A DNA stretch of 64,000 nt from Armatimonadota bacterium (GTDB lineage Bacteria; Armatimonadota; Fimbriimonadia; Fimbriimonadales; Fimbriimonadaceae): the NCBI GenBank assembly GCA_029781035.1, contig JAKOXK010000017.1, positions 101,384 to 165,383 on the forward strand, written 5' to 3'. Within the stretch, counting starts at the first letter, position 1. Each line of letters begins with the position of its first letter. Made by a program: the position numbers and the translations under genes. The notes under the pieces were generated by a model that saw nothing but the letters and a program-made list of their open reading frames with translations, searched no databases and was not told where the DNA came from. Below are positions 23,193 to 31,537 of the stretch, piece after piece.

Positions 23193-23879
23193 ATGATCTC
23201 TCCTTATGACTGGCAAGAAGCGATCGGGCATCGAGCTCAGTTCGTCGAGGCACGGATCGCGACCGGTGTGCCCGTCGTAGCCGTTTCGCTCGATGAGGGG
23301 ATCGTCGCCGCAACGTTCCGGCGCCAAACGCGGAAAGTCTTCGAGGTCTATGACCGTCTGATGTACGCCGCGATAGGTCAGCAGTCAGATGTCGAGTCCC
23401 TCAGGGTGGCAGCAATCGACTTCGCTCACCGAGAGGGGTTTCAGCGAAGTGAGCAGGACGTCACGATCCAGCGTGTCGTGACAGCCATGAGTCAGCCCAT
23501 CAAGGAGGCGTTCGCCAACTTCTCGTCCGCCCCGTTCGTCGCCAAAGGCATGTTTATGGAAGTCGGCGAAAAGGTGGCCGACGACCGCTACTACTGCATC
23601 GACTACGACGGCGACTACAGCACAGACCATCGACGCGCGTGCCTCGCCGGAACGATGGAACTCGAAGAAGAGCTAGAAGCCCAGCTTTCCAAGACCGAGA
23701 CGAAGGGCAGGAAGGCAAAGGATGTGGTTCCCGAACTCGAGCAGATTCTTGTCAAGACGATGGTTCGAGAGGGAGTGTCTGAAGCGGATGTCATGTCTGG
23801 CCTATCCCTTGAAGCGGCCCTCCTGGCACGACACAAGTCTGGAGACCGACGGTTTCAGCTTCTGACTAAAGAAGAGTGA
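23193..23879 (+). CDS. Proteasome alpha-type (PrcA-like) subunit
   Basis: 228 residues. The sequence 'MISPYDWQEAIGHRAQFVEARI' followed by 'GVPVVAVSLDEGIVAAT' and 'RKVFEVYDRLMYAAIGQQSDVESLRVAAIDFAHREG' matches PrcA-type alpha subunits, whose N-terminal helix gates the pore. There is no processed Thr, so it is not catalytic. A helical insertion with charged residues (about 150-185) and a C-terminal tail follow. No beta subunit, ARC/Mpa ATPase, PafA or Pup gene is recognisable in the window. It ends 25 bp inside the convergent mnmG gene. Confidence 0.8.
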   Translation: MISPYDWQEAIGHRAQFVEARIATGVPVVAVSLDEGIVAATFRRQTRKVFEVYDRLMYAAIGQQSDVESLRVAAIDFAHREGFQRSEQDVTIQRVVTAMSQPIKEAFANFSSAPFVAKGMFMEVGEKVADDRYYCIDYDGDYSTDHRRACLAGTMELEEELEAQLSKTETKGRKAKDVVPELEQILVKTMVREGVSEADVMSGLSLEAALLARHKSGDRRFQLLTKEE

Positions 23880-25792
23880 CCGGCGCGAAGGTGGCCAATC
23901 AGGAGCGCGATGTCGGAGGGTCGGACTCCAGGAATCCGGCCCGCCTGACCGACCGTCGTAGGCTTCACCCGCGCGAGCTTCTCCTTGCTCTCGTTGCTCA
24001 GTCCGTTCAGCCCGACGAAGTCGAACTCAGATGGTATTGGCATCTGGTCGAGCCTACGAGCCATCTGGGCTTCGTCTTCTTGACGCTTGAGGTACCCACA
24101 GTAAACTGCCTCAATCTCGATTTGGGCTCTCACAGAGTGGCCGACCGCGCCAAAGGAGTCGCCATGCGCCCGTGCTGGTAGACCCAGGGAAGGATCCAGG
24201 CCCGCTTCAGCCGCAAGACCCTCGACCAGTTCGAGAGTGACATCCGGTCGCTTGAGCAGGTCGTACAGGCTGGCCCTTCCCTTCACCGGAGCCAGTTCGC
24301 GCGCCTCCAGAAGGGCATTGTCGGCTTCAAAGATGTAATTCGACTCGAGCCACGACATACCCTCTGCCATGCACTTGACTTTCTCTTCGAGGCGGGCGCG
24401 GCGCTCGGTCGAGGCCAACCCCAGTTCAATGGCGAGCGGCGTCAGCCTCAGGTCGGCGTTGTCGTGGCGGAGGAGAAGTCGGTGCTCGGCACGTGCCGTC
24501 AACATACGATAGGGATCTTCCACCCCCTTCGTCACCAGATCGTCGATCATGACTCCGATGAAGCTCTGGGTCCGAGAGAACTCGATCGGCGGTTCATCCC
24601 AGGCCCAGCGGGCAGCGTTGATCCCGGCAACGATGCCCTGGCCCGCGGCTTCTTCATAGCCGCTGGTGCCGTTGATCTGACCGGCCAGGAAGAGGCCATC
24701 CATCAACTTCGACATCAAAGTCGGACGCAGTTGAAGCGGATCCGCCATGTCGTACTCGACCGCATAGCCCGGACGAATCATCTCGACCGAGTGAAGTCCA
24801 GGGATCGTTCTCAGTGCGGCCAGTTGAACATCGGCCGGCATTGAACTGGAGAACCCTTGGACATAGACGGACTCACTGTCCCACTCCTCTTGCTCGAGGA
24901 AGACCGGGTGCGACTCCTTCGACGAAAAGCGAACGACCTTGTCCTCGATCGACGGGCAGTATCGCGGCCCGACACCCTCGATCTCTCCCCCATACATCGC
25001 GCTCGCATGGAGGTTCTCCCGGAGAAGGTCATGAGTGTCGCGGCTGGTACGGGTCTGCCATGTGGGCAACAGCGGGCGCATCGCGAAGAACCGGTCGTGC
25101 AGGAAGCTCAGCGGACCTGACTCCGGCTCGCTCGGCATCTCTTCGGTCTTTTCGAAACACACGCTGGAACGCACGATGCGAGGCGTCGTCCCAGTCTTGA
25201 AGCGGCGCGTCCGGACACCCAAATCCAACAAGACGTCGGCCAGTCCCGCGACCGACCTATCCCCATGGCGGGCCGCGATTGTCTTTGACATTCCCTCGTG
25301 GCAAAGTCCATTGAGGAAAGTCCCTGTCGTCAGAACGACGCATCGCGTGCTGAGGTTCAGCGTGGATCCGTCTGTCGCAGTGACGGAGACCGCCTCAACC
25401 CTGCCGCCAGCTGTTCCGAGGCTCGTCACTTCTCCTTCGATTAGGCTGAGGTTCTCTTGGCGTTCCAACACGTGGCGCATCGTGGCCGGATAGAGGGCCT
25501 TGCACACCTGGGCGCGAGTCGTCTGGACCGCGGGTCCCTTCCCTGTTCCGACACGTCTAACGTGGGTCAACGTGTGATCCGTGGTTACGGCCATCTGGCC
25601 GCCCAAAGCGTCGACTTCGCGCGCCATGTGACCCTTGGCAGGGCCGCCAATGGAACAATTGCACGGAAGATGACCGATTCGGTCGAGCCGTAGAGTGACG
25701 CAGGCTGTCCGACGGCCCAGCCTTGCAGAAGCTAGGGCCGCCTCGATTCCTGCATGTCCGGCACCGACGACGACGACGTCAAATTCCTCCAA
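23855..25792 (-). CDS. mnmG: tRNA uridine-5-carboxymethylaminomethyl modification enzyme MnmG
   Basis: 645 residues. 'FDVVVVGAGHAGIEAALASARLG' is the FAD-binding fold; 'CNCSIGGPAKGHMAREVDALGG', 'TGTFLNGLCHEGM' and 'PGYAVEYDMADPLQLRPTLMSKLMDGLFLAGQINGTSGYEEAAGQGIVAGINA' are GidA signatures, and a helical C-terminal domain binds tRNA. With MnmE it builds cmnm5U34. The start is a TTG with a TACAAT box 10 bp upstream. No mnmE gene is nearby. Length is standard. Confidence 0.95.
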   Translation of the reverse strand: MEEFDVVVVGAGHAGIEAALASARLGRRTACVTLRLDRIGHLPCNCSIGGPAKGHMAREVDALGGQMAVTTDHTLTHVRRVGTGKGPAVQTTRAQVCKALYPATMRHVLERQENLSLIEGEVTSLGTAGGRVEAVSVTATDGSTLNLSTRCVVLTTGTFLNGLCHEGMSKTIAARHGDRSVAGLADVLLDLGVRTRRFKTGTTPRIVRSSVCFEKTEEMPSEPESGPLSFLHDRFFAMRPLLPTWQTRTSRDTHDLLRENLHASAMYGGEIEGVGPRYCPSIEDKVVRFSSKESHPVFLEQEEWDSESVYVQGFSSSMPADVQLAALRTIPGLHSVEMIRPGYAVEYDMADPLQLRPTLMSKLMDGLFLAGQINGTSGYEEAAGQGIVAGINAARWAWDEPPIEFSRTQSFIGVMIDDLVTKGVEDPYRMLTARAEHRLLLRHDNADLRLTPLAIELGLASTERRARLEEKVKCMAEGMSWLESNYIFEADNALLEARELAPVKGRASLYDLLKRPDVTLELVEGLAAEAGLDPSLGLPARAHGDSFGAVGHSVRAQIEIEAVYCGYLKRQEDEAQMARRLDQMPIPSEFDFVGLNGLSNESKEKLARVKPTTVGQAGRIPGVRPSDIALLIGHLRAGHSSLVRS

Positions 25793-25802
25793 CTCGGTGC
25801 GG

Positions 25803-25808
25803 ATTGTA
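25803..25808 (-). promoter_or_regulatory. -10-like box TACAAT before mnmG
   Basis: TACAAT ends ten bases before the TTG start of mnmG on the reverse strand, so the transcript would begin only a few bases before the start codon. Confidence 0.45.
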
Positions 25809-25878
25809 CTGGAAGACGGTATTCAGCCCCATGTTGAGGTCGGGGAGGGCAGACTCATCAAGGACGCTCTTATCTCCT

Positions 25879-25884
25879 CATAAT
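25879..25884 (+). promoter_or_regulatory. -10-like box CATAAT, 6 nt before start
   Basis: CATAAT followed by six bases and the ATG of the ferredoxin-NADP reductase gene; no Shine-Dalgarno. Predicts a leaderless transcript. Confidence 0.5.
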
Positions 25885-25890
25885 CCAACC

Positions 25891-26868
25891 ATGGAGCGAG
25901 TTGACCTGACAATCATCGGTGGAGGCCCGGTCGGTCTGTTCGCTTCTTTTTATGCTGGCATGCGAGGCATGTCGGTTCGAATCATCGACAGTCTGCCTGA
26001 ACTTGGGGGGCAGCTTCTCGCACTGTATCCGGAGAAGTACGTCTACGACATGCCCGGATTTCCCAAGGTGCTGGCAAAGGACTTGGCCGCCGGTTTGGCC
26101 GAGCAAGGCACGCAGTTCGCTCCGCAAGTCGTGCTGGACGAGACGGCGATGGGTCTCGAGGAGGAAGGCGAGGGTTACACCGTAATTGGAGCGAGCGGAG
26201 AACGTTATCCGACGCGGACCCTGATCGTGTCGGCCGGAGCGGGAGCCTTCAGTCCAACCCGACTCGGCCTTCCCAATGAAGCGGACTTCGAAGGCAAGGG
26301 GCTTTACTACTCGGTCAGGAGCAAGGCCGAATTCGCTGGCAAGAAGCTTGCGATCGTGGGCGGGGGCGACAGTGCCTTTGACTGGGCGCTCAACCTGCAT
26401 CCTGTCGCACGGGAGATCGTGATCGTCCATCGCCGCGATCAGTTCCGGGCCCATGAGGAAACGATCCGCGCGGTCAAACAATTGGGTGTCGAGTTGAAGC
26501 TCTGGAAGACTGTGGTCGAACTACACGGCAACGGCAACCTGCTCGGAACGACTCTAGAAGACACCCAGTCCAAGGAGCGAGAGCGGTTCGACTGTGACGC
26601 CGTCATCGTCAACATTGGGTTCAAGTCGTCGCTGGGTCCGATTAAGGAATGGGGGCTCACGATGGAGAAGAACCAGATCGTCGTCGATCCTCTATACCGA
26701 ACGAACCGACCCGGGGTGTTCGCAGTGGGAGACGTTTGCACTCACGACGGAAAGCTCAAACTCATCGCCACAGGCGTGGGCGAGGCCGTGACGGCCGTGT
26801 GCGTCGCCAAGACCCTCATCGACCCCGCCGCCAAGCTCTTTCCCGGTCACAGCAGCGAAATGCTCTGA
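25891..26868 (+). CDS. Thioredoxin reductase-like ferredoxin-NADP+ reductase
   Basis: 325 residues. N-terminal FAD fold 'DLTIIGGGPVGLFASFYAGMRGMSVRIIDSLPELGGQL' and 'KYVYDMPGFPKV', NADPH fold 'KKLAIVGGGDSAFDWAL' with 'VHRRDQFRAHE', and the C-terminal FAD clamp 'GVFAVGDVCTHDGKLKLIATGVGEAV'. The CxxC of thioredoxin reductases is absent, so this is a YumC/Chlorobium-type ferredoxin (flavodoxin)-NADP+ reductase, passing electrons between NADPH and ferredoxin. A ferredoxin gene occurs at 62.9 kb and could be a partner. The ATG at 25891 is preferred over longer in-frame starts. Confidence 0.9.
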   Translation: MERVDLTIIGGGPVGLFASFYAGMRGMSVRIIDSLPELGGQLLALYPEKYVYDMPGFPKVLAKDLAAGLAEQGTQFAPQVVLDETAMGLEEEGEGYTVIGASGERYPTRTLIVSAGAGAFSPTRLGLPNEADFEGKGLYYSVRSKAEFAGKKLAIVGGGDSAFDWALNLHPVAREIVIVHRRDQFRAHEETIRAVKQLGVELKLWKTVVELHGNGNLLGTTLEDTQSKERERFDCDAVIVNIGFKSSLGPIKEWGLTMEKNQIVVDPLYRTNRPGVFAVGDVCTHDGKLKLIATGVGEAVTAVCVAKTLIDPAAKLFPGHSSEML

Positions 26869-26872
26869 ACGG

Positions 26873-28366
26873 TCACTCGTCGCCCCACTTGTTGACTCCC
26901 CACCAGCATGTCTGATCGTGGGGGACAAAGTGGGGGTGGGTGATCACGTCGAAGGCAGGGAGATATCCAAGCTCTCGCCGTCCAAAGCTCTGCACTCTCC
27001 GAATGACCGTTTCGACGTGTCGCTTCGCGATCCGACAGCGTTCGGCGTCCGCGATGCTGCCGCCTATTCTGTCTTCCGAGCGTCTGGCGACGGTCTCCAA
27101 CGTGTCGAACAAATGCCGCATAGGGGACAGGGCTCGGACTGCCTTTTCGGGTTCGTCTTGGGCATACCAACGGTGGGCGGCTTCTGCCATCCGGACAAAC
27201 TCAACGGCGCCCCGGACGAAGAATGCCACTCCCTTGCGGGCCTCGTCGGTCGTGGCCGCCAGCGCCCGTTCGCAGAGCTCAAGGGCCCGAACCCCTGTCT
27301 CGCCCGAAAGCTCTTCCCTATGGTGCATCCAGGCCAAAAAGGGGTTTCCGTAAAGCAGAAGGCGCGACTTGAGGCGATGCCGGTGTCCATCTGGGCCAAA
27401 GACACCGCCTAGCGCGTTCAACTCCACGCCTAAGAGCCTGGTCCACTCTCGGTCGGGACAGCTCTCGAGGAAACTAGGCGCCAACTCTGGATCGTCCATG
27501 ATCGCTCGCGAAGCCGCCACGAACGGCAGAAGAGTGTCGTACGCTCCGAACAGCCCACACTCCCAGGTCGTCAGGCAGACGCCGGCCAGTCCCATGTCAC
27601 GGGCGTCTTTCGACACGGCACGGACGTTCGTCTCGCTGTCGGTCAGATGGAACCAGGCTGCGTCGTAGCTACGAAGGCTCGGACACCCGACCACTTCGTG
27701 TCCATGGGCTGACAACTTGGGCGACGAGTCCTTCAAGCCTCCGAAGTACTGCCAGTCGAAGACGAGCGTCTCTGCAGGCATAGCAGCCAGGGCCTCCGGG
27801 TGTTCCAGGAATATGTCCCCCCACACTCCGGGGCGCCTGCCTTGTCGCACGAGTCGCTCGGCCAGGGGGCCAAAGTGTTCGGCATAGAGGGCCATCGCAC
27901 CGCCGGGCCGCTGCGAGCATTTGGGGCACCGTCCCAGTTCCCATGTCTCGTCGCCACCTATGTGGATCAATTCGGATTCGAAGGCCGATAGGGTGTCGTC
28001 GACAAGTCCTTCGCAGAACCGCACGAACTCTGGGTTTGAGGGACAGCCTTGCATGCCTCGATACGGCGTCTCACGGAAGCGCGATCCTTCCTCGGTGTTG
28101 AGGAAGCCCTCCATGTGACCGAGCAGGTTCATGAACGGAACGACCTTCAGGCTGGGGAACTCCGTTCTCAGCTTCGTGATCCCGTCTCTATTCAAGGATC
28201 CCTTGCCGGAGACCCAGGGGACGCTTGGGAAATCGAAAGCGTGTTCCACATAGAGGCCGAGCGTGTCGTAGCCCGCGTCGAGGCTCTGGGCTGCATAGCG
28301 GAACAAGTGATCGACTGTGGGGGCTTGCTCCCGAGCGAAGTCGAGCGTCCACATGCGAAGCGGCAT
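26873..28366 (-). CDS. GH20-like beta-hexosaminidase, cytoplasmic
   Basis: 497 residues without a signal peptide. The (beta/alpha)8 barrel shows 'LRTEFPSLKVVPFMNLLGHMEGFL' and the catalytic Asp-Glu pair in 'HIGGDETWELG', typical of GH20, followed by Trp-rich substrate loops ('VFDWQYFGG', 'LTTWECGLFGAYDTLLP') and an all-helical C-terminal region of about 150 residues. GH20 enzymes remove N-acetylhexosamine using the substrate acetamido group. An intracellular location suggests it acts on imported oligosaccharides. The stop is 5 bp from the convergent reductase gene. Confidence 0.85.
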   Translation of the reverse strand: MPLRMWTLDFAREQAPTVDHLFRYAAQSLDAGYDTLGLYVEHAFDFPSVPWVSGKGSLNRDGITKLRTEFPSLKVVPFMNLLGHMEGFLNTEEGSRFRETPYRGMQGCPSNPEFVRFCEGLVDDTLSAFESELIHIGGDETWELGRCPKCSQRPGGAMALYAEHFGPLAERLVRQGRRPGVWGDIFLEHPEALAAMPAETLVFDWQYFGGLKDSSPKLSAHGHEVVGCPSLRSYDAAWFHLTDSETNVRAVSKDARDMGLAGVCLTTWECGLFGAYDTLLPFVAASRAIMDDPELAPSFLESCPDREWTRLLGVELNALGGVFGPDGHRHRLKSRLLLYGNPFLAWMHHREELSGETGVRALELCERALAATTDEARKGVAFFVRGAVEFVRMAEAAHRWYAQDEPEKAVRALSPMRHLFDTLETVARRSEDRIGGSIADAERCRIAKRHVETVIRRVQSFGRRELGYLPAFDVITHPHFVPHDQTCWWGVNKWGDE

Positions 28367-28433
28367 GATCCTGAGGTTATCGATTGTCAGACGGTCGGCC
28401 CAGGACGAGCTTTGCTAAACCGTTACGAAGAAT

Positions 28434-28457
28434 GTGGGCCGGACGAGACCGGCCCAC
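28434..28457. repeat. Perfect hairpin GTGGGCCGG / CCGGCCCAC
   Basis: Nine-bp stem with a 6-nt loop in the 262-bp gap between the divergently placed GH20 start and the GNAT stop (both on the reverse strand). It is 170 bp downstream of the GNAT stop and lacks a good T run, so a terminator role is only possible. The rest of the gap holds no convincing gene. Confidence 0.4.
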
Positions 28458-28628
28458 AACTCGCAGACTCTTGGACGTATGTGGAACATCTCTGAAGGAG
28501 TTCCTGTCGCTATAGACCGCCAGCGGCCGGTACGAGTTCCGCCGCGACACATAAGTTGTCGCTGATCATCGGCGGAGGCATGGACTGGCTGATCCTCGTC
28601 AGGGACTCGAATGTTGGGCGACGCCCGT

Positions 28629-29186
28629 TCAGCTACGTTTCTTGGCAAGTTCCAGCCAAGTGCTACGGTCCAAGAACATCAAGACTTCGTCCCGGTACTG
28701 GCCCCGCTTCCAGTACTTCTGTGGGGCGCGTCCGTACTCGCGATAGCCGTTCTTCTCGCTCATACGGCGAGACGACTCGTTGCCATCCAGGTAGGCGGTG
28801 TAGAGCATGCGGAGCCCCAAGACTTCGAAGCAATAGGCCGCCCTCACTCTCGAAGCATCGGTACCAAACCCCTTGCCCCATTCGTCCTTTTCGCCGATCA
28901 AGCTTCCGGTCATACAAGTCCCGTGTCTGAAGTCGATGAAGTGGATACCAGATGTCCCGATGTGCCTGCCATCGAGCGTTTCGATCGCGAAGACGACGTT
29001 GTCCGAACCAGCTTTGCTACTGCGGGCAAACCACTCGCGCTCTGCGATCTTGGTCAGCGGGAAATCACCGACCAAGAGCCACTGAGTGATTTCAGGATCG
29101 TTGATCCACCGGACAACGTTCTCAAAGTGCCGATCCTCGTCCAAGGGGACAAGACGGACAAGATCCCCTTGCCAACCGTTTGCCAT
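28629..29186 (-). CDS. GNAT-family N-acetyltransferase (RimJ-like)
   Basis: 185 residues. 'LVRLVPLDEDRHFENVVRWINDPEITQWL' is the usual N-terminal strand-helix; 'VFAIETLDGRHIGTSGIHFIDFRHGTCMTGSLIGEKDEWGKGFGTDASRVRAAYCFE' holds the acetyl-CoA loop (GKGFGT, where the classic pattern is R/Q-x-x-G-x-G/A), and 'NESSRRMSEKNGYREYGR' closes the fold. It transfers acetyl from acetyl-CoA to an amine; the substrate is not visible. A CATAAT box lies five bases before the ATG. Confidence 0.85.
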   Translation of the reverse strand: MANGWQGDLVRLVPLDEDRHFENVVRWINDPEITQWLLVGDFPLTKIAEREWFARSSKAGSDNVVFAIETLDGRHIGTSGIHFIDFRHGTCMTGSLIGEKDEWGKGFGTDASRVRAAYCFEVLGLRMLYTAYLDGNESSRRMSEKNGYREYGRAPQKYWKRGQYRDEVLMFLDRSTWLELAKKRS

Positions 29187-29191
29187 AGGTG

Positions 29192-29197
29192 ATTATG
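29192..29197 (-). promoter_or_regulatory. -10-like box CATAAT, 5 nt before start
   Basis: CATAAT then five bases then the ATG of the GNAT gene; no Shine-Dalgarno. Predicts leaderless translation. Confidence 0.5.
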
Positions 29198-29278
29198 CCG
29201 CGAGTCTGTTTGGCTTCGACGGGGCTGCGTTCATGGAGCCGTGACTCCCCTGGCTATGAGAGCCGGTCAGCAAGGGGA

Positions 29279-29284
29279 TACAAT
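29279..29284 (+). promoter_or_regulatory. -10-like box TACAAT before holin-like/yvcK operon
   Basis: TACAAT ends 12 bp before the ATG of the first gene of the yvcK-gmk-coaBC run; AAGGCAG in the short leader may serve as ribosome site. Confidence 0.5.
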
Positions 29285-29296
29285 CAAGGCAGCCTC

Positions 29297-29683
29297 ATGA
29301 AACGGCTGTTGTTGCGATGGGTTGTGTTGGCGGTCTCACTTGTGATCGCATCCCTCTTGACGAACCTGTTGCGCCCCAACGAGTTCGACATCCAAGTGAA
29401 GTCGGTGATGGGGTTCTTCCAGTTGATGGTCGGGGTGCTCGTCCTTTCGTTCATCAACGCCACTCTCGGCCGGCTGCTCAAGCTCCTCACCTTGCCGTTG
29501 AACTGTCTGACACTGGGGCTTGTATCGCTCCTCATCAATGCTCTGATGCTTCAAATCGTCGGAAGCCTCGGCTTTGGGTTCCGAATCCAGACGTTCCTCG
29601 CGGCTCTGATCGGCAGCCTCCTCTTGTCGGCCGTGAACGCCGTCCTAGGCGCCTTCGTACCAGACAAGAATGACAAGGACTAG
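29297..29683 (+). CDS. Phage-holin-family (4-TM, PF04020-type) membrane protein
   Basis: 128 residues with four hydrophobic helices (about 5-24, 38-58, 64-84, 95-118). 'GFFQLMVGVLVLSFINATLGRLLKLLTLPLNCLTLGLVSLLINALML' is the characteristic core of the YvlD/mycobacterial 4-TM holin-like family. These are chromosomal membrane proteins, not prophage remains. Function is unknown; it heads an operon and overlaps the yvcK start by 14 bp. Confidence 0.85.
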   Translation: MKRLLLRWVVLAVSLVIASLLTNLLRPNEFDIQVKSVMGFFQLMVGVLVLSFINATLGRLLKLLTLPLNCLTLGLVSLLINALMLQIVGSLGFGFRIQTFLAALIGSLLLSAVNAVLGAFVPDKNDKD

Positions 29684-30986
29684 GTTCAGTTCGAGGCGCC
29701 TAAAGCGGTTCCTGGCTCCCTCATTCGGGCTGCGCCGCTACCTCACCTTGTCTCTGATCGGCCTCCTCCTCTTCTTGGGCGGCATCGCCCTGAGCTTCAA
29801 AGTCGTACTTGGTCCCTTCGCCGACTGGTCTTCCCTCACCTGGAAGCACTTTATCTCGTCGCTTGTCCGAGAAGACAGCGTCGACGTCACGAACCACATC
29901 TTGGGCGGCGTGATGATGATCGCTGGCCTCATGTCGGGATACATCGGGGTCAATCGCGCGTTCCTCAAACTGCGTGAGGGCCCTGGCCCCAAAGGCAAAG
30001 GTGTCGACATGGAGGCGTGGCGGCGGAAGCAGCTTCTCGCAGCTGGGCCCCGGATCGTCGTGATGGGTGGCGGAACGGGCCTCAGCACCCTCTTGCGCGG
30101 CCTCAAACAGCACTCGAGCAACATCACGGCGATCGTGACTGTGAGCGATGACGGTGGTTCGAGCGGTCGCCTCGTTAAGGATTTGGGGATCATGCCGCCT
30201 GGCGACATTCGGAACTGCCTGGTCGCCCTGGCTGATGCCGAGAAGTTCATGACCGACCTTTTTCAGCACCGGTTCAAGGCTCGCAGCGGGTCTCTGAGCG
30301 GCCACTCGCTCGGCAACTTGCTCATCGCAGGTCTGATCGAACAGTGTGGGGGTGACGTTGATCTCGCGCTCGAGATGGCGAGCGAGGTCCTCGCCATCCG
30401 CGGAAGGGTCGTACCCTCAACCATGGACCACGTCCAACTGCGCGCGATGATGGACGACGGCACTGAGATCGAAGGCGAGACGATGATCGTGGACTCCGGC
30501 CACCGGATCCGGCGCGTCTACCTGCACCCGCCAGACTGTAAGCCGCATCCGGCCGCCCTTGAGGCGATCGCAGAGGCCGAGCTGATCTGCATCGGGCCAG
30601 GGAGCGTCTTTAGCAGCGTCATTCCGAACTTCTTGGTGCCTGGCATCGCACAGGCGGTGGCGGCTGCCAAAGTGCCGAAGGTCTATATCTGCAACGTTAT
30701 GACCCAGCAAGGCGAAAGCGAGGCTTTCACCGCGGCGGAACATGTGCTGGCCATCCAGGCCAACGTGGACGTCAAGGTCGCCGATTACGTAGTCATAAAT
30801 ACAGGAGTCCCCACACAAGCCATTCTCGACAAGTACAGGGATTCACGGCAAGAGCTTGTAAGACCTGACTACGAACGGGTGGCGACCATGGGCTATCGTC
30901 CCATCATTGGGAACTTCATGAGCGAGACGGACTTCGTCCGGCATGATCCGGCGAGGTTGGCTGCACGCCTGATGGAGCTTGTATGA
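29670..30986 (+). CDS. yvcK: YvcK/CofD-like protein with N-terminal membrane anchor
   Basis: 438 residues, about 110 longer than B. subtilis YvcK. The extra N-terminus has two membrane helices (about 20-45 and 75-97). The core starts at 'PRIVVMGGGTGLSTLLRGLKQHSSNITAIVTVSDDGGSSGRL' and includes 'PPGDIRNCLVALAD', 'LSGHSLGNLLIAGL' and 'IGPGSVFSSVIPNFLVPGIAQA', the CofD-like nucleotide-binding fold. In B. subtilis YvcK binds UDP-sugars and links central carbon flux to cell-wall synthesis and shape. Overlapping neighbours on both sides (14 bp and ATGA) show one operon. Confidence 0.9.
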   Translation: MTRTRFSSRRLKRFLAPSFGLRRYLTLSLIGLLLFLGGIALSFKVVLGPFADWSSLTWKHFISSLVREDSVDVTNHILGGVMMIAGLMSGYIGVNRAFLKLREGPGPKGKGVDMEAWRRKQLLAAGPRIVVMGGGTGLSTLLRGLKQHSSNITAIVTVSDDGGSSGRLVKDLGIMPPGDIRNCLVALADAEKFMTDLFQHRFKARSGSLSGHSLGNLLIAGLIEQCGGDVDLALEMASEVLAIRGRVVPSTMDHVQLRAMMDDGTEIEGETMIVDSGHRIRRVYLHPPDCKPHPAALEAIAEAELICIGPGSVFSSVIPNFLVPGIAQAVAAAKVPKVYICNVMTQQGESEAFTAAEHVLAIQANVDVKVADYVVINTGVPTQAILDKYRDSRQELVRPDYERVATMGYRPIIGNFMSETDFVRHDPARLAARLMELV

Positions 30987-31537
30987 GCGGAAAGTTAGTC
31001 ATCTTGAGCGGTCCGAGCGGAGTCGGCAAGGACACGATCATCGAAGCCTGGCAGCGCCTAGACCCCAAGGTCGAGCGTGTCGTGACCGTCACCACACGGA
31101 AGCCGAGGCCCGGCGAAGAGGACGGAATCGACTATCACTTCGTCGACGACACAACGTTCCAGCGGATGGTTGAGGCGAACGAGTTCCTCGAGCACAAGAT
31201 CGTCCATGAGCACGCCTATGGAACTCCGGTTTCCAGCGTCCTGAGGCTCCTCAAGGAGGGCAAGACGGCTGTCCTCAAGATCGATGTGCAAGGGGCTGAA
31301 GAGGTGATGGGCGTGCGCCCCGACGCCATCACAGTCTTTGTCCTGCCTCCCAGTAATGCCGTGCTCGAGGAGCGGATCCGCTCCCGTGGAACCGAGGACG
31401 AAGCCACCATTCAGAAGCGGTTGCACAACGCCTTGGCCGAAACAGGCCAAGCCAAGCACTACCAGCACCAACTCGTGAACGACGAAGTCGAACGGGTCGC
31501 ACGTCAACTCGACGCTCTGGTCCGGGGAACCTCTTGA
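30983..31537 (+). CDS. gmk: Guanylate kinase
   Basis: 184 residues. P-loop 'LSGPSGVGKDTII' (Asp where most have Ser/Thr-Thr), 'TVTTRKPRPGEEDGIDYHFVDD' for GMP binding and 'KIDVQGAEEVM' identify guanylate kinase, making GDP from GMP and ATP. It overlaps yvcK by 4 bp and coaBC by 4 bp. The rpoZ gene often found between gmk and coaBC is absent. Confidence 0.95.
   Translation: MSGKLVILSGPSGVGKDTIIEAWQRLDPKVERVVTVTTRKPRPGEEDGIDYHFVDDTTFQRMVEANEFLEHKIVHEHAYGTPVSSVLRLLKEGKTAVLKIDVQGAEEVMGVRPDAITVFVLPPSNAVLEERIRSRGTEDEATIQKRLHNALAETGQAKHYQHQLVNDEVERVARQLDALVRGTS

Noticed and set aside
23012..23194. Reverse-strand 60-codon frame with AAGGAG ahead of its ATG, next to the proteasome-like gene; Pup/UBact-sized
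   Set aside because: Its ATG overlaps the ATG of the proteasome gene, the ribosome-like site is explained by the ISPY codons, and the C-terminus is not Gly-Gly-Glu/Gln.
29297..29683. Prophage remnant suggested by the holin-like protein
   Set aside because: This 4-TM family is chromosomal and here is locked in an operon with yvcK; no phage gene is nearby.
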